This document shows, piece by piece, positions 9,115-16,848 of a stretch of 64,000 bases of DNA (position 1 is the first letter of the stretch; each line of letters begins with the position of its first letter). The stretch comes from Arsukibacterium sp. UBA5043 (lineage in GTDB: Bacteria > Pseudomonadota > Gammaproteobacteria > Enterobacterales > Alteromonadaceae). The position numbers and the translations under genes were made by a program. The notes under the pieces were generated by a model. That model was not told where the DNA came from and made no database searches. It saw only the letters and a program-made list of their open reading frames with translations. The DNA is taken from the NCBI GenBank assembly GCA_002415085.1, contig DIBV01000004.1:265879-329878 (forward strand), written 5' to 3'.

Positions 9115-9804
9115 ATGATCCACAAACAAAAGCACCGCTCGCATCGCGTTGGCTGGCTCCGCGCAGCGGTGCTGGGCGCAAATGATGGCATTGTATCGAC
9201 TGCTAGTCTGATTATTGGCGTGGCTGCCGCCAGTACCACGCATGCCAGTGTCATGCTGGCGGGTGTTGCCGGCCTGGTTGCCGGGGCAATGTCGATGGCA
9301 GCAGGTGAGTATGTATCTGTGAGCTCGCAGGCGGATACTGAACAGGCGGATCTTGAGCTGGAAAAAATATCATTGGCCCAGAACCCACTGAGTGAACAAA
9401 ATGAGCTGGCTGAAATTTACCAGAAAAGAGGCATAGCGCCGGATCTGGCACATAAAGTTGCCGGGCAACTCATGGCGCACGATGCGTTGAGCGCGCATGC
9501 CCGCGACGAAATTGGCATTTCAGCTACAGGCACTGCCCGGCCTGTTCAGGCTGCACTCTCCTCTGCTGCTACCTTTACCATAGGCGCTGCTCTGCCACTG
9601 CTGGTTGCCTGGGTGATGTCCGGGCCCTATCTGATTTACGCCGTTGCCTTATTCTCGCTATGTTTTCTGGCGGGCCTGGGTGCACTTGCCGCGCACGCAG
9701 GCGGTGCTCCCCGCGCGCGAGGTGCAGCAAGGGTTACCTTTTGGGGCGCGCTGGCAATGGCACTGACCGCGCTGGTTGGCAGTATTTTTGGGGTGGCGGT
9801 CTGA
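9115..9804 (+). CDS. VIT1/CCC1-family membrane transporter (Fe/Mn type)
   Basis: The first helices contain LRAAVLGANDGIVSTASLIIGVAAA and GLVAGAMSMAAGEYVSVSSQ, the signature of the VIT1/CCC1 family (old DUF125). A cytoplasmic acidic segment follows (EQADLELEKISL...EIYQKRG) and three more membrane helices close the protein. Relatives move iron or manganese out of the cytoplasm, into vacuoles in eukaryotes. The ATG at 9115 has AAGGA six bases upstream; the ATG at 9109 directly abuts that site and is less likely. The gene is divergent from the two-component regulator with a CTTAAG-N5-CTTAAG box between them, so metal-dependent control by that system is plausible. Confidence 0.88.
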   Translation: MIHKQKHRSHRVGWLRAAVLGANDGIVSTASLIIGVAAASTTHASVMLAGVAGLVAGAMSMAAGEYVSVSSQADTEQADLELEKISLAQNPLSEQNELAEIYQKRGIAPDLAHKVAGQLMAHDALSAHARDEIGISATGTARPVQAALSSAATFTIGAALPLLVAWVMSGPYLIYAVALFSLCFLAGLGALAAHAGGAPRARGAARVTFWGALAMALTALVGSIFGVAV

Positions 9805-9949
9805 CTCTGTATTTCCCTGCTTTCCAGTTAGCCGCAACCGCAGACAACTCCATTAACATTAGCATTCCAAGTAGCGGTTGCCCCTCTCTATCTTTTTCTA
9901 CCCCTCGTCTTTTTTCTATTCCTTGCTGAATTTCATAGTTGTAGCGTCG

Positions 9950-9966
9950 CTTAAGGTTTGCTTAAG
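9950..9966. promoter_or_regulatory. Second PmrA-like box CTTAAG-N5-CTTAAG upstream of the TlpA operon
   Basis: CTTAAG at 9950-9955 and again at 9961-9966 reproduce the spacing of the box at 9030-9046 with a different 5-base spacer (GTTTG). The second half also belongs to a 16-bp perfect palindrome, GTTTGCTTAAGCAAAC, at 9956-9971. It lies 41 bp before the tlpA-like start at 10007. The rest of 9805-10006 shows no gene. Confidence 0.72.
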
Positions 9967-10006
9967 CAAACACCGTTAGCGTGAATGCAGACGTTTCGGA
10001 GGTGCT

Positions 10007-10489
10007 ATGCAGTATTGGAAAATAAGTGGCTTGCTAATCGGGTTTTTGCTCAGTTGCCTGACAGTTAGCAGCGTTTCGGCGACAGAGCTCAGCGATTTGC
10101 CGGGCAGCCCGGTTAGTACTATGCAGCAGTTGAACGGCAAAGTAGTGCTGGTCGACTTCTGGGCGTCGTGGTGTGCACCTTGTCGCAAGTCATTTCCCTG
10201 GTTGAACACGATGCACCAGCAATACGCAGAGGACGGTTTGCTTGTGCTGGCGGTAAATGAAGATAGCGATCGTGCACAGGCCAGCCGGTTTTTGCAGCAA
10301 GTGCCAGCGCAGTTTGCGGTGCTGTATGACAGCAACGGCACTGTAGCAGAGAAATTTCAGTTACCCGGCATGCCCAGTAGCTTTTTGATTGATAAAAAAG
10401 GCCAGGTCCGTTACCGCCATATTGGTTTTAAACAGGCGGATATTGCTGACTATGAAGCCAAGATCCGCCAATTACTGGCAGAGGAGTAG
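10007..10489 (+). CDS. Exported TlpA-like thioredoxin-fold protein
   Basis: An N-terminal signal peptide (LLIGFLLSCLTVSSVSA, cleavage about residue 25) precedes a thioredoxin fold with DFWASWCAPCRKSFP, so the redox-active CxxC is CAPC. The cis-proline loop is seen as LPGMPSSFLID. Proteins of this type act in the periplasm as thiol reductants for cytochrome or metalloprotein maturation. GGAGG stands just before the ATG. It is the first gene of a four-gene operon with DUF4266, DUF3570 and ApbE genes; the next start is six bases after this stop. Its client could be the cysteine-rich tail of the DUF4266 lipoprotein, which is an inference from position. Confidence 0.88.
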   Translation: MQYWKISGLLIGFLLSCLTVSSVSATELSDLPGSPVSTMQQLNGKVVLVDFWASWCAPCRKSFPWLNTMHQQYAEDGLLVLAVNEDSDRAQASRFLQQVPAQFAVLYDSNGTVAEKFQLPGMPSSFLIDKKGQVRYRHIGFKQADIADYEAKIRQLLAEE

Positions 10490-10494
10490 CTCGA

Positions 10495-10725
10495 ATGAAA
10501 CTGAAAAAAATATTAGGTGCTGGCCTGACACTCTTGCTGCTTAGCCAGCTGACTGCATGCAGTACTTTGGGTGTTAAACCGTGGCAGCGTGACACGCTGG
10601 CTAAAGAAGAAATGGCTCTAAACAGTGCACCATTAGACAACCGGTTGGATGACCATATTTATTTTAGTAAAGAAGGCAGCAGCGGTGGCCGCAGCTTTGC
10701 CGGTGGAGGTTGCGGATGCAATTAA
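10495..10725 (+). CDS. DUF4266 small lipoprotein with Gly/Cys-rich C-terminus
   Basis: The 76-residue product has a lipoprotein signal ending in SQLTACST, so the mature protein should be lipidated at a cysteine near residue 20. The body has VKPWQRDTLAKEEMAL, the recognisable core of DUF4266. It ends in SGGRSFAGGGCGCN, a conserved tail with two cysteines. No known catalytic motif is present. Its last codons overlap the start of the DUF3570 gene, and the codons for the glycines before CGCN double as that gene's GGAGG ribosome site. The two proteins are probably made together; a function is not established. Confidence 0.85.
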   Translation: MKLKKILGAGLTLLLLSQLTACSTLGVKPWQRDTLAKEEMALNSAPLDNRLDDHIYFSKEGSSGGRSFAGGGCGCN

Positions 10726-12005
10726 AACAACTGGCAAATATCAGCATGGCGCTGGCAGCGGCCAGCTGTGCTGCACTGGGTCAACAAGCCGAAGCAGGCA
10801 CCCTACTGGATGACTGGCAGTTTAACAGTGCCATTTTGTTGTACAACGAGACAGATCGGGTAAGCGCCGGCGAAGCTATTCTGACCGCACGCGGCGATTT
10901 TGGTGATGATAAATATCTTAATCTGGGGCTGGTGGTGGACGCACTGACTGGCGCATCGGCTACTGGTGCTGTGGCGCAACCTTACGTGCAAAGTTTTACC
11001 CGGCCATCAGGTCGTGGCAGCTATGATGTCGCACCGGGTGTCACACCACTGGATGACACCTTTCATGACACCCGGGTGCAGCTGGACGCCAGTTGGGAGC
11101 AGCCGTTAGCAACAAATTGGCGGGCTAGCGGCGGTGGTCACTTATCAAAAGAGTATGATTATTTATCAATGGGACTCAATGGTTCCCTGGCGCGGGATTT
11201 TAACCAAAAAAACACCACCGTATCTTTGGGGCTAGGCTACAGCCACGACACCATTTCACCTGAAGGTGGTATTGCCACCGCCTTTGCGCCGATGCTGTTG
11301 CGCAGCGACTATGCCGATGACAGCAGTTATCAGGCGGCGTTTGACGCTACCCGCGATCGCGCCGATGATACCAAAGATACACTTGATGTTTTGTTAGGAC
11401 TGACCCAGGTAATCAACCGCAACTGGTTAATGCAGCTTAACTATTCACTTAGCATGGCTGATGGCTATATGACCGACCCCTTTAAGCTGGTTAGCGTAGT
11501 AAACGCCAATGGCGAAGTACAACAAAACCTGTATGAAAACCGGCCGGACCAACGCACCAAGCACAGCGTTTACTGGCAGAACAAACTGCATCTTGGTGGC
11601 AGTTATCTTGATGCATCATACCGCTATATGTGGGATGACTGGGAACTGACATCACATACTGCGGATTTGAAATGGCGGTTGCCAATGACAGACCGATGGT
11701 ATGTTGAACCACAGTTCCGATACTATCAGCAAAGTGCGGCAGAGTTTTATCAGCCGTTTATATTGCAGGCTGAACCGTTGCCGCAATATGTCAGTGCCGA
11801 TTACCGGATTGGTAAAATGAATACCTATACCGTGGGGGCTAAATTTGGCACTAAGTTGGCGCAAGGCAACGAGCTATCATTTCGGATAGCGCTATACCAG
11901 CAGAACCCACAAAATGATAGGGTGGCTGCACCGGGTGTACTGGCGAATGTTGAACTGTACGAAAAAGTGACCGCGGTGATGGCTCAGGTAAGCTATTCTT
12001 TTTAG
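10716..12005 (+). CDS. DUF3570 predicted outer-membrane beta-barrel protein
   Basis: The protein begins with a signal-like segment (ISMALAAASCAALGQQAEAG). It continues as alternating aromatic/polar strands with many GYSHDT, YRYMWDDW, PQFRYYQQ-type segments and a final strand ending AQVSYSF, a C-terminal phenylalanine typical of outer-membrane barrels. This pattern and its place after DUF4266 identify DUF3570. The ATG at 10716 is six bases after GGAGG; a TTG at 10710 has no spacing and is rejected. It overlaps the upstream gene by 10 bases. The role is unknown; operon context suggests an envelope redox or metal function. Confidence 0.85.
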   Translation: MQLKQLANISMALAAASCAALGQQAEAGTLLDDWQFNSAILLYNETDRVSAGEAILTARGDFGDDKYLNLGLVVDALTGASATGAVAQPYVQSFTRPSGRGSYDVAPGVTPLDDTFHDTRVQLDASWEQPLATNWRASGGGHLSKEYDYLSMGLNGSLARDFNQKNTTVSLGLGYSHDTISPEGGIATAFAPMLLRSDYADDSSYQAAFDATRDRADDTKDTLDVLLGLTQVINRNWLMQLNYSLSMADGYMTDPFKLVSVVNANGEVQQNLYENRPDQRTKHSVYWQNKLHLGGSYLDASYRYMWDDWELTSHTADLKWRLPMTDRWYVEPQFRYYQQSAAEFYQPFILQAEPLPQYVSADYRIGKMNTYTVGAKFGTKLAQGNELSFRIALYQQNPQNDRVAAPGVLANVELYEKVTAVMAQVSYSF

Positions 12006-12028
12006 GTTACAATTGGCAAGGAGGGCCA

Positions 12029-12928
12029 ATGGTCGCTATTGCTGTTAATGCCGGGAAAAATTGTACGGTCGGCCAGTTCCGTGCCATGGCCAGCCCCTGC
12101 GAAATATTGCTGGAGGCACCGGACATGAGCTTATGCCGGCAGTTAACGCAGCTCGCCGCCGCTGAAACTGAACGCATTGAACAAAAATACAGCCGCTATC
12201 GTCGCAGCAGTTTACTAAGCCAGCTAAACCGCAATGCCGGCAGCTGGCAAACACTGGATCCTGAAACCTCGCAGCTGCTGGCGTTTGCTGACAGCTGCTA
12301 TCAATTGAGTGATGGCTTATTTGATATTAGCAGCGGTATTTTACGCCGGATCTGGACATTTGATGGCTCAGACAAGCTGGCCAGCCAATCGAAAATTGAT
12401 GCCTTGCTGCCCCATGTTGGCTGGGACAAAGTTCTGCGCGACACTAACCGTATTATGCTGCCCTCTGCTATGGAGCTGGATCTGGGCGGCATTGCCAAGG
12501 AATATGCGGTAGATAAAGTATTGCAGTTGCTTAGTCAGCAATTTGCTGCAGATGATCTGCCAAGTCTGGTGGTTAACTTTGGCGGTGACATGCGCTGCAG
12601 CCGGCCAAGAGAGGACGGCACGTTATGGCGTATAGGTATTGAAAACCCCACATTGGCCGATCAGGCAATTTCGGCCGTTGGTCTGAGTAAAGGGGCACTT
12701 GCCAGCAGTGGAGACAGCCGACGCTTTTTACTGAAAGATGGCACGCGTTATAGCCATATTCTTCACCCAAAAACCGGCTGGCCTATTACTGATGCGCCAC
12801 GTTCCGTCACCGTCGCTGCACCAAATTGTCTGCTGGCAGGCATGTTGGCGACGACTGCCTTGTTGCACGGCAGTCACGCTGAAGCCTTTTTACAGGCGCA
12901 GCACTGCCAATACTGGTTAGTAATGTAA
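12029..12928 (+). CDS. ApbE-family FAD:protein FMN transferase, possibly atypical
   Basis: ApbE hallmarks are present: FRAMASPCEI near the start, DLGGIAKEYAVDKV, VVNFGGDMR, ASSGDSRRF and YSHILHPKTGWPI. ApbE enzymes attach FMN covalently to Thr/Ser of exported redox proteins. Two points are odd. First, no signal peptide is visible although most ApbE proteins are exported. Second, the C-terminal segment reads CLLAGMLATTALLHG where ApbE proteins usually have LADALAT, so the magnesium-binding Asp is Gly. AAGGAGG lies just before the ATG and the gene closes the tlpA-DUF4266-DUF3570 operon. No flavinylation target motif of the D-G-x-T type was recognised in its neighbours. Confidence 0.87.
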   Translation: MVAIAVNAGKNCTVGQFRAMASPCEILLEAPDMSLCRQLTQLAAAETERIEQKYSRYRRSSLLSQLNRNAGSWQTLDPETSQLLAFADSCYQLSDGLFDISSGILRRIWTFDGSDKLASQSKIDALLPHVGWDKVLRDTNRIMLPSAMELDLGGIAKEYAVDKVLQLLSQQFAADDLPSLVVNFGGDMRCSRPREDGTLWRIGIENPTLADQAISAVGLSKGALASSGDSRRFLLKDGTRYSHILHPKTGWPITDAPRSVTVAAPNCLLAGMLATTALLHGSHAEAFLQAQHCQYWLVM

Positions 12929-12935
12929 CTGAACA

Positions 12936-13751
12936 TTAGAGCTGGTGCAGCGACATAAACTGGTCTGCCGGTAGCTGATCAAATTGTTGCATCAGTTCAC
13001 TGAAAATTTTGCTACCACTTAATTTATCTAACGAGGCTATGACCTCTGCCAATGTGTTGTCCTGCAGGCGGCAACATTGCTGATAGCGGGCGATAAGCGC
13101 GGTCAATTGGCCTTTACCCTGTTGCTGCAGCTGACGGTCAGCCACCACAAAAAACTGTGCCCCGCCCCAGTAACCGGCAGGAAAACGACGCTGGCCCAGC
13201 AACATTGCAGCGCGCTTTGCCATACTTGTGGGTTGCTGATAGTGCTGGCGCTGTGGTGAAAACTTAGTACGGATAGCCTCAACAGCACTCTCGATAAGCC
13301 CGGCTTGCTGCATGATCTGATACTGCATAAAGCTGGCAAAACCTTCGGCAAACCAGGCATTAGAGCGCCCCAGATATGGCAACGCCAGATGGGCTATTTC
13401 ATGATATGCGGTCCAGTCTTGCTTAAACTGTTGCAAGCTGAACGCCGGTTCTACATAAAAGTGGATTTGCTGGCTGTTGTCTCGCCAGGTATTGGCCCAG
13501 GGCACAGGTTCGTTCGCCGGGCGCCGGTAAATATAGAGTTGCATGGTAAAAGGATAAGGGCCCAATACTGCCAGAGTGCTGGCGGCACTTTGTTCTAGCC
13601 AGCTGATGAGTTTGGCTTGTTCAACCGCGGTAAAGCCCTGTTGCCAATGCAGCTCAAAAGCTGTTTCTTGCGCGATACTATTATTACTAGCAGCACTACA
13701 ACTGCCGCTGTAACTTAACAGCAGCAGTAGCAACGGCAGCCACTTAGCCAT
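12936..13751 (-). CDS. Exported gluzincin-type (HExxH...E) peptidase-like protein
   Basis: Starting at the ATG at 13751, the product has a signal sequence (WLPLLLLLLSYSGSCSA). Near its middle it has YHEIAHLALPYL followed 18 residues later by WFAEGFASFMQY, giving the HExxH plus glutamate zinc site of gluzincin peptidases. The substrate and exact family are not identified. The first eight bases overlap the end of the RND permease gene (ATGGCTAA shared), so it is translated from the same message and probably coupled. The stop converges closely on the apbE stop (7 bp). An upstream in-frame start at 13820 would add a long segment inside the RND gene and hide the signal peptide, so it is rejected. 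Confidence 0.75.
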   Translation of the reverse strand: MAKWLPLLLLLLSYSGSCSAASNNSIAQETAFELHWQQGFTAVEQAKLISWLEQSAASTLAVLGPYPFTMQLYIYRRPANEPVPWANTWRDNSQQIHFYVEPAFSLQQFKQDWTAYHEIAHLALPYLGRSNAWFAEGFASFMQYQIMQQAGLIESAVEAIRTKFSPQRQHYQQPTSMAKRAAMLLGQRRFPAGYWGGAQFFVVADRQLQQQGKGQLTALIARYQQCCRLQDNTLAEVIASLDKLSGSKIFSELMQQFDQLPADQFMSLHQL

Positions 13752-16700
13752 AAGTAGGCTGCTTGTTATCAGCTTTAGCACCAGCGTTGCCTTGATTTTT
13801 AGAGCGGTGCAGCCTTTCACCCAATACTAGCATGCAGGGTGTTAAAAACAGAGTAAGCAAGGTGGCAAAGGTTAAACCGCCTGCAATGGCGCTGGATAAC
13901 TGGGTCCACCATTGGGTCGATGGCGCGCCAAAGCCAAGGCTTGGCTCCAGCAGATTGACGTTTACGGCCAGTACCATAGGCATTAAACCCAGCACCGTAG
14001 TAATAGATGTCAGTAACACCGGGCGTAAGCGCAGGCAGCCGGTTTCCAGTGCGGCTTCAGTTGCAGACATGCCGCTGTCGCGCAGTTGGTTAAAGGTGTC
14101 TATCAGTACGATGTTATTATTTACCACAATACCCGCCAGGCCAATAATTCCCATACCTACCATTACGATACCAAAGCTCTGGCCGTTCACCAGCAGGCCC
14201 AGTAATACCCCGGCGGTCGAAAATACGATGGCCGACAACACCAGTAGGCTCTGGTACCAGCTGTTAAATTGCACCAGTAAAATCATCAGCATTAAAAAGA
14301 TAGCTGTGGCAAAGGCGCCCATTAGAAAGGTCATGGCTTCTTGCTGATCAGCACTTTCACCGGCGGTTTTCACAATTACGTTGTCGGGCAGTTTCATGTC
14401 ACTGGCCAGTAAGGCCTGTAAGCGCTCACTAACCTGAGCACCCGGCGTCAAATCGCTTTTTATGGTAACCGCCCGGTTACCGTCAATTCGCTTAATAACA
14501 CTGGTTTTAGGCGCGGCTACCCGTTCAACAAAGTTGCTCAGCGGGACCTGGCCGCGCGGCGTCTGAATAGTCAGCCGGCCCAATTGATCCAAGGAGCGCC
14601 ACTGCTGAGGAAACCTAACCCGGATATCCACTTCGTCGCTGGCATATTCGGGCCGGAACTTGGCCAGCAATAAGCCATTACTGACCATTTGCACCGCGTT
14701 GCCTACCGTTAGCACATCGGCACCAAAGCGCGCTGCTGCTGCCCGATCGACTTCAATTCGCCATTCAATTCCAGGCAGGCTGCGGTCATCCTCAATATCG
14801 ACAAACCCTTCCATTTGCTGCATCTGGCTGACAATGGTGCTTACCGCCTGCTCGGTGGCTGCTGCCTCGCTGCTGCTTACCTGCAGCTCTATCGGCTTAC
14901 CGGCAGCAGGGCCTTCCTGTTGCTGGCGAAACTCCAGAATAACACCCGGGATATCGTCGGTAAGCATACGCATATCAGCCAGAATTGCCGCGGCTTTACG
15001 TCGCTCAAACCAGTCAATAAACTGAAACTGCAAAGTACCAACCACATCCGGTGCCAGCTCGCCGCTACTGCTGGCCAGCGAGCGGGCATACAGCGCTTTA
15101 ACTTCCGCTAACCCCAGCAGCCGCTGCTCGACCTGTTTAAGCAAGGCGTCTTTTTCATAAATGGACATATCACCCCGGGCGCGTACCCATACCTGAGCAG
15201 ACTCGGGTTCAACATCCGGAAAAAATTCCATACCATGGTTAAACTGACTGTAGGCTACAAAAATAAGGGCCATGGCGCCGAGCAAGCCGGCCAGAGTAAG
15301 CCCCGGATGGCGCAGCAGGCGACTGAGTAAGCTGCGATAGGCTTTGCCTGGCCTGCTGGCTTCGATTTGATGCGGTGCTGGCCTGGCCCGGCTGATGCCG
15401 CCCATGACCGGCAGGAAAATCAGTGCCATAAACAAGGATGCCAGCAAGCACAGGATCACGGTAGCCGGTAAATACTTCATAAACTGGCCGACGACGCCGG
15501 GCCAGAACAACAGCGGCATAAACACCACGATAGTGGTAGCAGTAGATGCAATAATCGGCCATGCCATGCGCCCGGCAGCATTGGCCCAGGCTTGTTTTGG
15601 TGTCTGGCCTTCACCCAGGTTACGATCGGCCAGTTCACTGACCACCACAGCACCGTCGACCAGCATGCCGGCAACCAGAATCAGGGCGAACAGCACGATA
15701 ATATTCATGGTAAAGCCCAGCGCAAAGATCATCAGAATACCCGCAAAAAAAGCCCCGGGAATGGTGATGCCGACCAGCAATGCCGAGCGGATACCCATGG
15801 TTGCGACAATCAGAATCAGTACCAGCACCACCGCAGTTAACACGTTGTTCAGCAGATCTGACAGCATGTTTTTCACTTCTTTGGACTGATCCATAATATA
15901 GTTAATCTGCATACCGTCCGGAAACTGGCTGCTGGCTTGTGTTATTAGCGCTTTGGTTTGCTCAATGGTGGAAATGATATTGGCACCGCTGCGTTTTTTT
16001 ATTTCCAGCACCACGGCCGGCTGGCCATTAATGCGGGCAAAACCCAGTGGGTCTTTAAAGCTGCGGCTAATGGTGGCGACATCGCCAAAAGTAATAACCG
16101 TATCACCATCGACTTTAATGGGCATAGACAACACGTCATCTAAATTCTCAATAACCCCCGGTACTTTCATGGCAAAGCGGCCGGCACCGGTATCTAAACT
16201 GCCGGCAGCAACCAGCCGGTTGTTATTGGAGACCAGGCTAAATAGCTGCTGGTAATCCAGGCCATAACCTTCCAGTACCTGGGGGTCGACTACAATTTCC
16301 AGCATATCTTCGCGGTCGCCGCCAATGTCTACTTCCAGAACTTCTGGTATTGCCTCAATGTTTTCCTGCAATTCGCGGGCAATGTATACCAGCTGGCTTT
16401 CCGAAACGGGGCCAGATAAACCTACCGACAGCACCGGAAACAGCGCGACATTAATTTCGTTTACCGTGGGTTCGTCTGCTTCACTGGGCAGTTTGGCGCG
16501 GGCGGCATCAACTTTGACCCGCACATCTGCCAGCGCCTGATCGGCATCGAAACCGGCATCAAATTCCAGCATCACTGAGGCATGGCCTTCACTGGAAGTT
16601 GAGGTCATTTTTTTGATGCCTTCAAGCGATCGTAGTTCGTGCTCCATTGGCCGCACCAATAAGCGCTCACCATCTTCGGGGCTAATGCCATCAAGTGACA

Positions 16701-16848
16701 TAGATACGTACATCATCGGGATGGCGACATCGGGGTTCGCTTCTTTGGGTATGGTCTGGTAGGCGGTAATGCCGGCAATAAACAAAAACAGCAGAAGCAT
16801 TAAACTGGCGCGGCTGCGGCTGATCGCGGCCTGTATAATGGCATTCAT
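13744..16848 (-). CDS. RND-family efflux pump permease (HAE-type)
   Basis: The 1034-residue length, the N-terminal membrane helix, IPKEANPDVAIP at the first periplasmic loop, and two banks of membrane helices are typical of AcrB/HAE1-like RND permeases. The fourth helix contains FALILVAGMLVDGAVVVSELADRN, including the proton-relay acidic residues. The last bank has GIIGLAGIVVNNNIVLIDTFNQLRDSG. Such pumps move hydrophobic compounds from membrane or periplasm to the exterior with an adaptor and an outer-membrane channel. The adaptor gene precedes it with a 4-base overlap; no outer-membrane factor gene is in this operon, so a TolC encoded elsewhere is likely used. The substrate is unknown. Confidence 0.93.
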   Translation of the reverse strand: MNAIIQAAISRSRASLMLLLFLFIAGITAYQTIPKEANPDVAIPMMYVSMSLDGISPEDGERLLVRPMEHELRSLEGIKKMTSTSSEGHASVMLEFDAGFDADQALADVRVKVDAARAKLPSEADEPTVNEINVALFPVLSVGLSGPVSESQLVYIARELQENIEAIPEVLEVDIGGDREDMLEIVVDPQVLEGYGLDYQQLFSLVSNNNRLVAAGSLDTGAGRFAMKVPGVIENLDDVLSMPIKVDGDTVITFGDVATISRSFKDPLGFARINGQPAVVLEIKKRSGANIISTIEQTKALITQASSQFPDGMQINYIMDQSKEVKNMLSDLLNNVLTAVVLVLILIVATMGIRSALLVGITIPGAFFAGILMIFALGFTMNIIVLFALILVAGMLVDGAVVVSELADRNLGEGQTPKQAWANAAGRMAWPIIASTATTIVVFMPLLFWPGVVGQFMKYLPATVILCLLASLFMALIFLPVMGGISRARPAPHQIEASRPGKAYRSLLSRLLRHPGLTLAGLLGAMALIFVAYSQFNHGMEFFPDVEPESAQVWVRARGDMSIYEKDALLKQVEQRLLGLAEVKALYARSLASSSGELAPDVVGTLQFQFIDWFERRKAAAILADMRMLTDDIPGVILEFRQQQEGPAAGKPIELQVSSSEAAATEQAVSTIVSQMQQMEGFVDIEDDRSLPGIEWRIEVDRAAAARFGADVLTVGNAVQMVSNGLLLAKFRPEYASDEVDIRVRFPQQWRSLDQLGRLTIQTPRGQVPLSNFVERVAAPKTSVIKRIDGNRAVTIKSDLTPGAQVSERLQALLASDMKLPDNVIVKTAGESADQQEAMTFLMGAFATAIFLMLMILLVQFNSWYQSLLVLSAIVFSTAGVLLGLLVNGQSFGIVMVGMGIIGLAGIVVNNNIVLIDTFNQLRDSGMSATEAALETGCLRLRPVLLTSITTVLGLMPMVLAVNVNLLEPSLGFGAPSTQWWTQLSSAIAGGLTFATLLTLFLTPCMLVLGERLHRSKNQGNAGAKADNKQPTYG

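Noticed and set aside
15395-15889. Plus-strand 164-codon frame inside the RND permease gene
   Set aside because: Composition is typical of an antisense shadow and the RND motifs are clear on the other strand.
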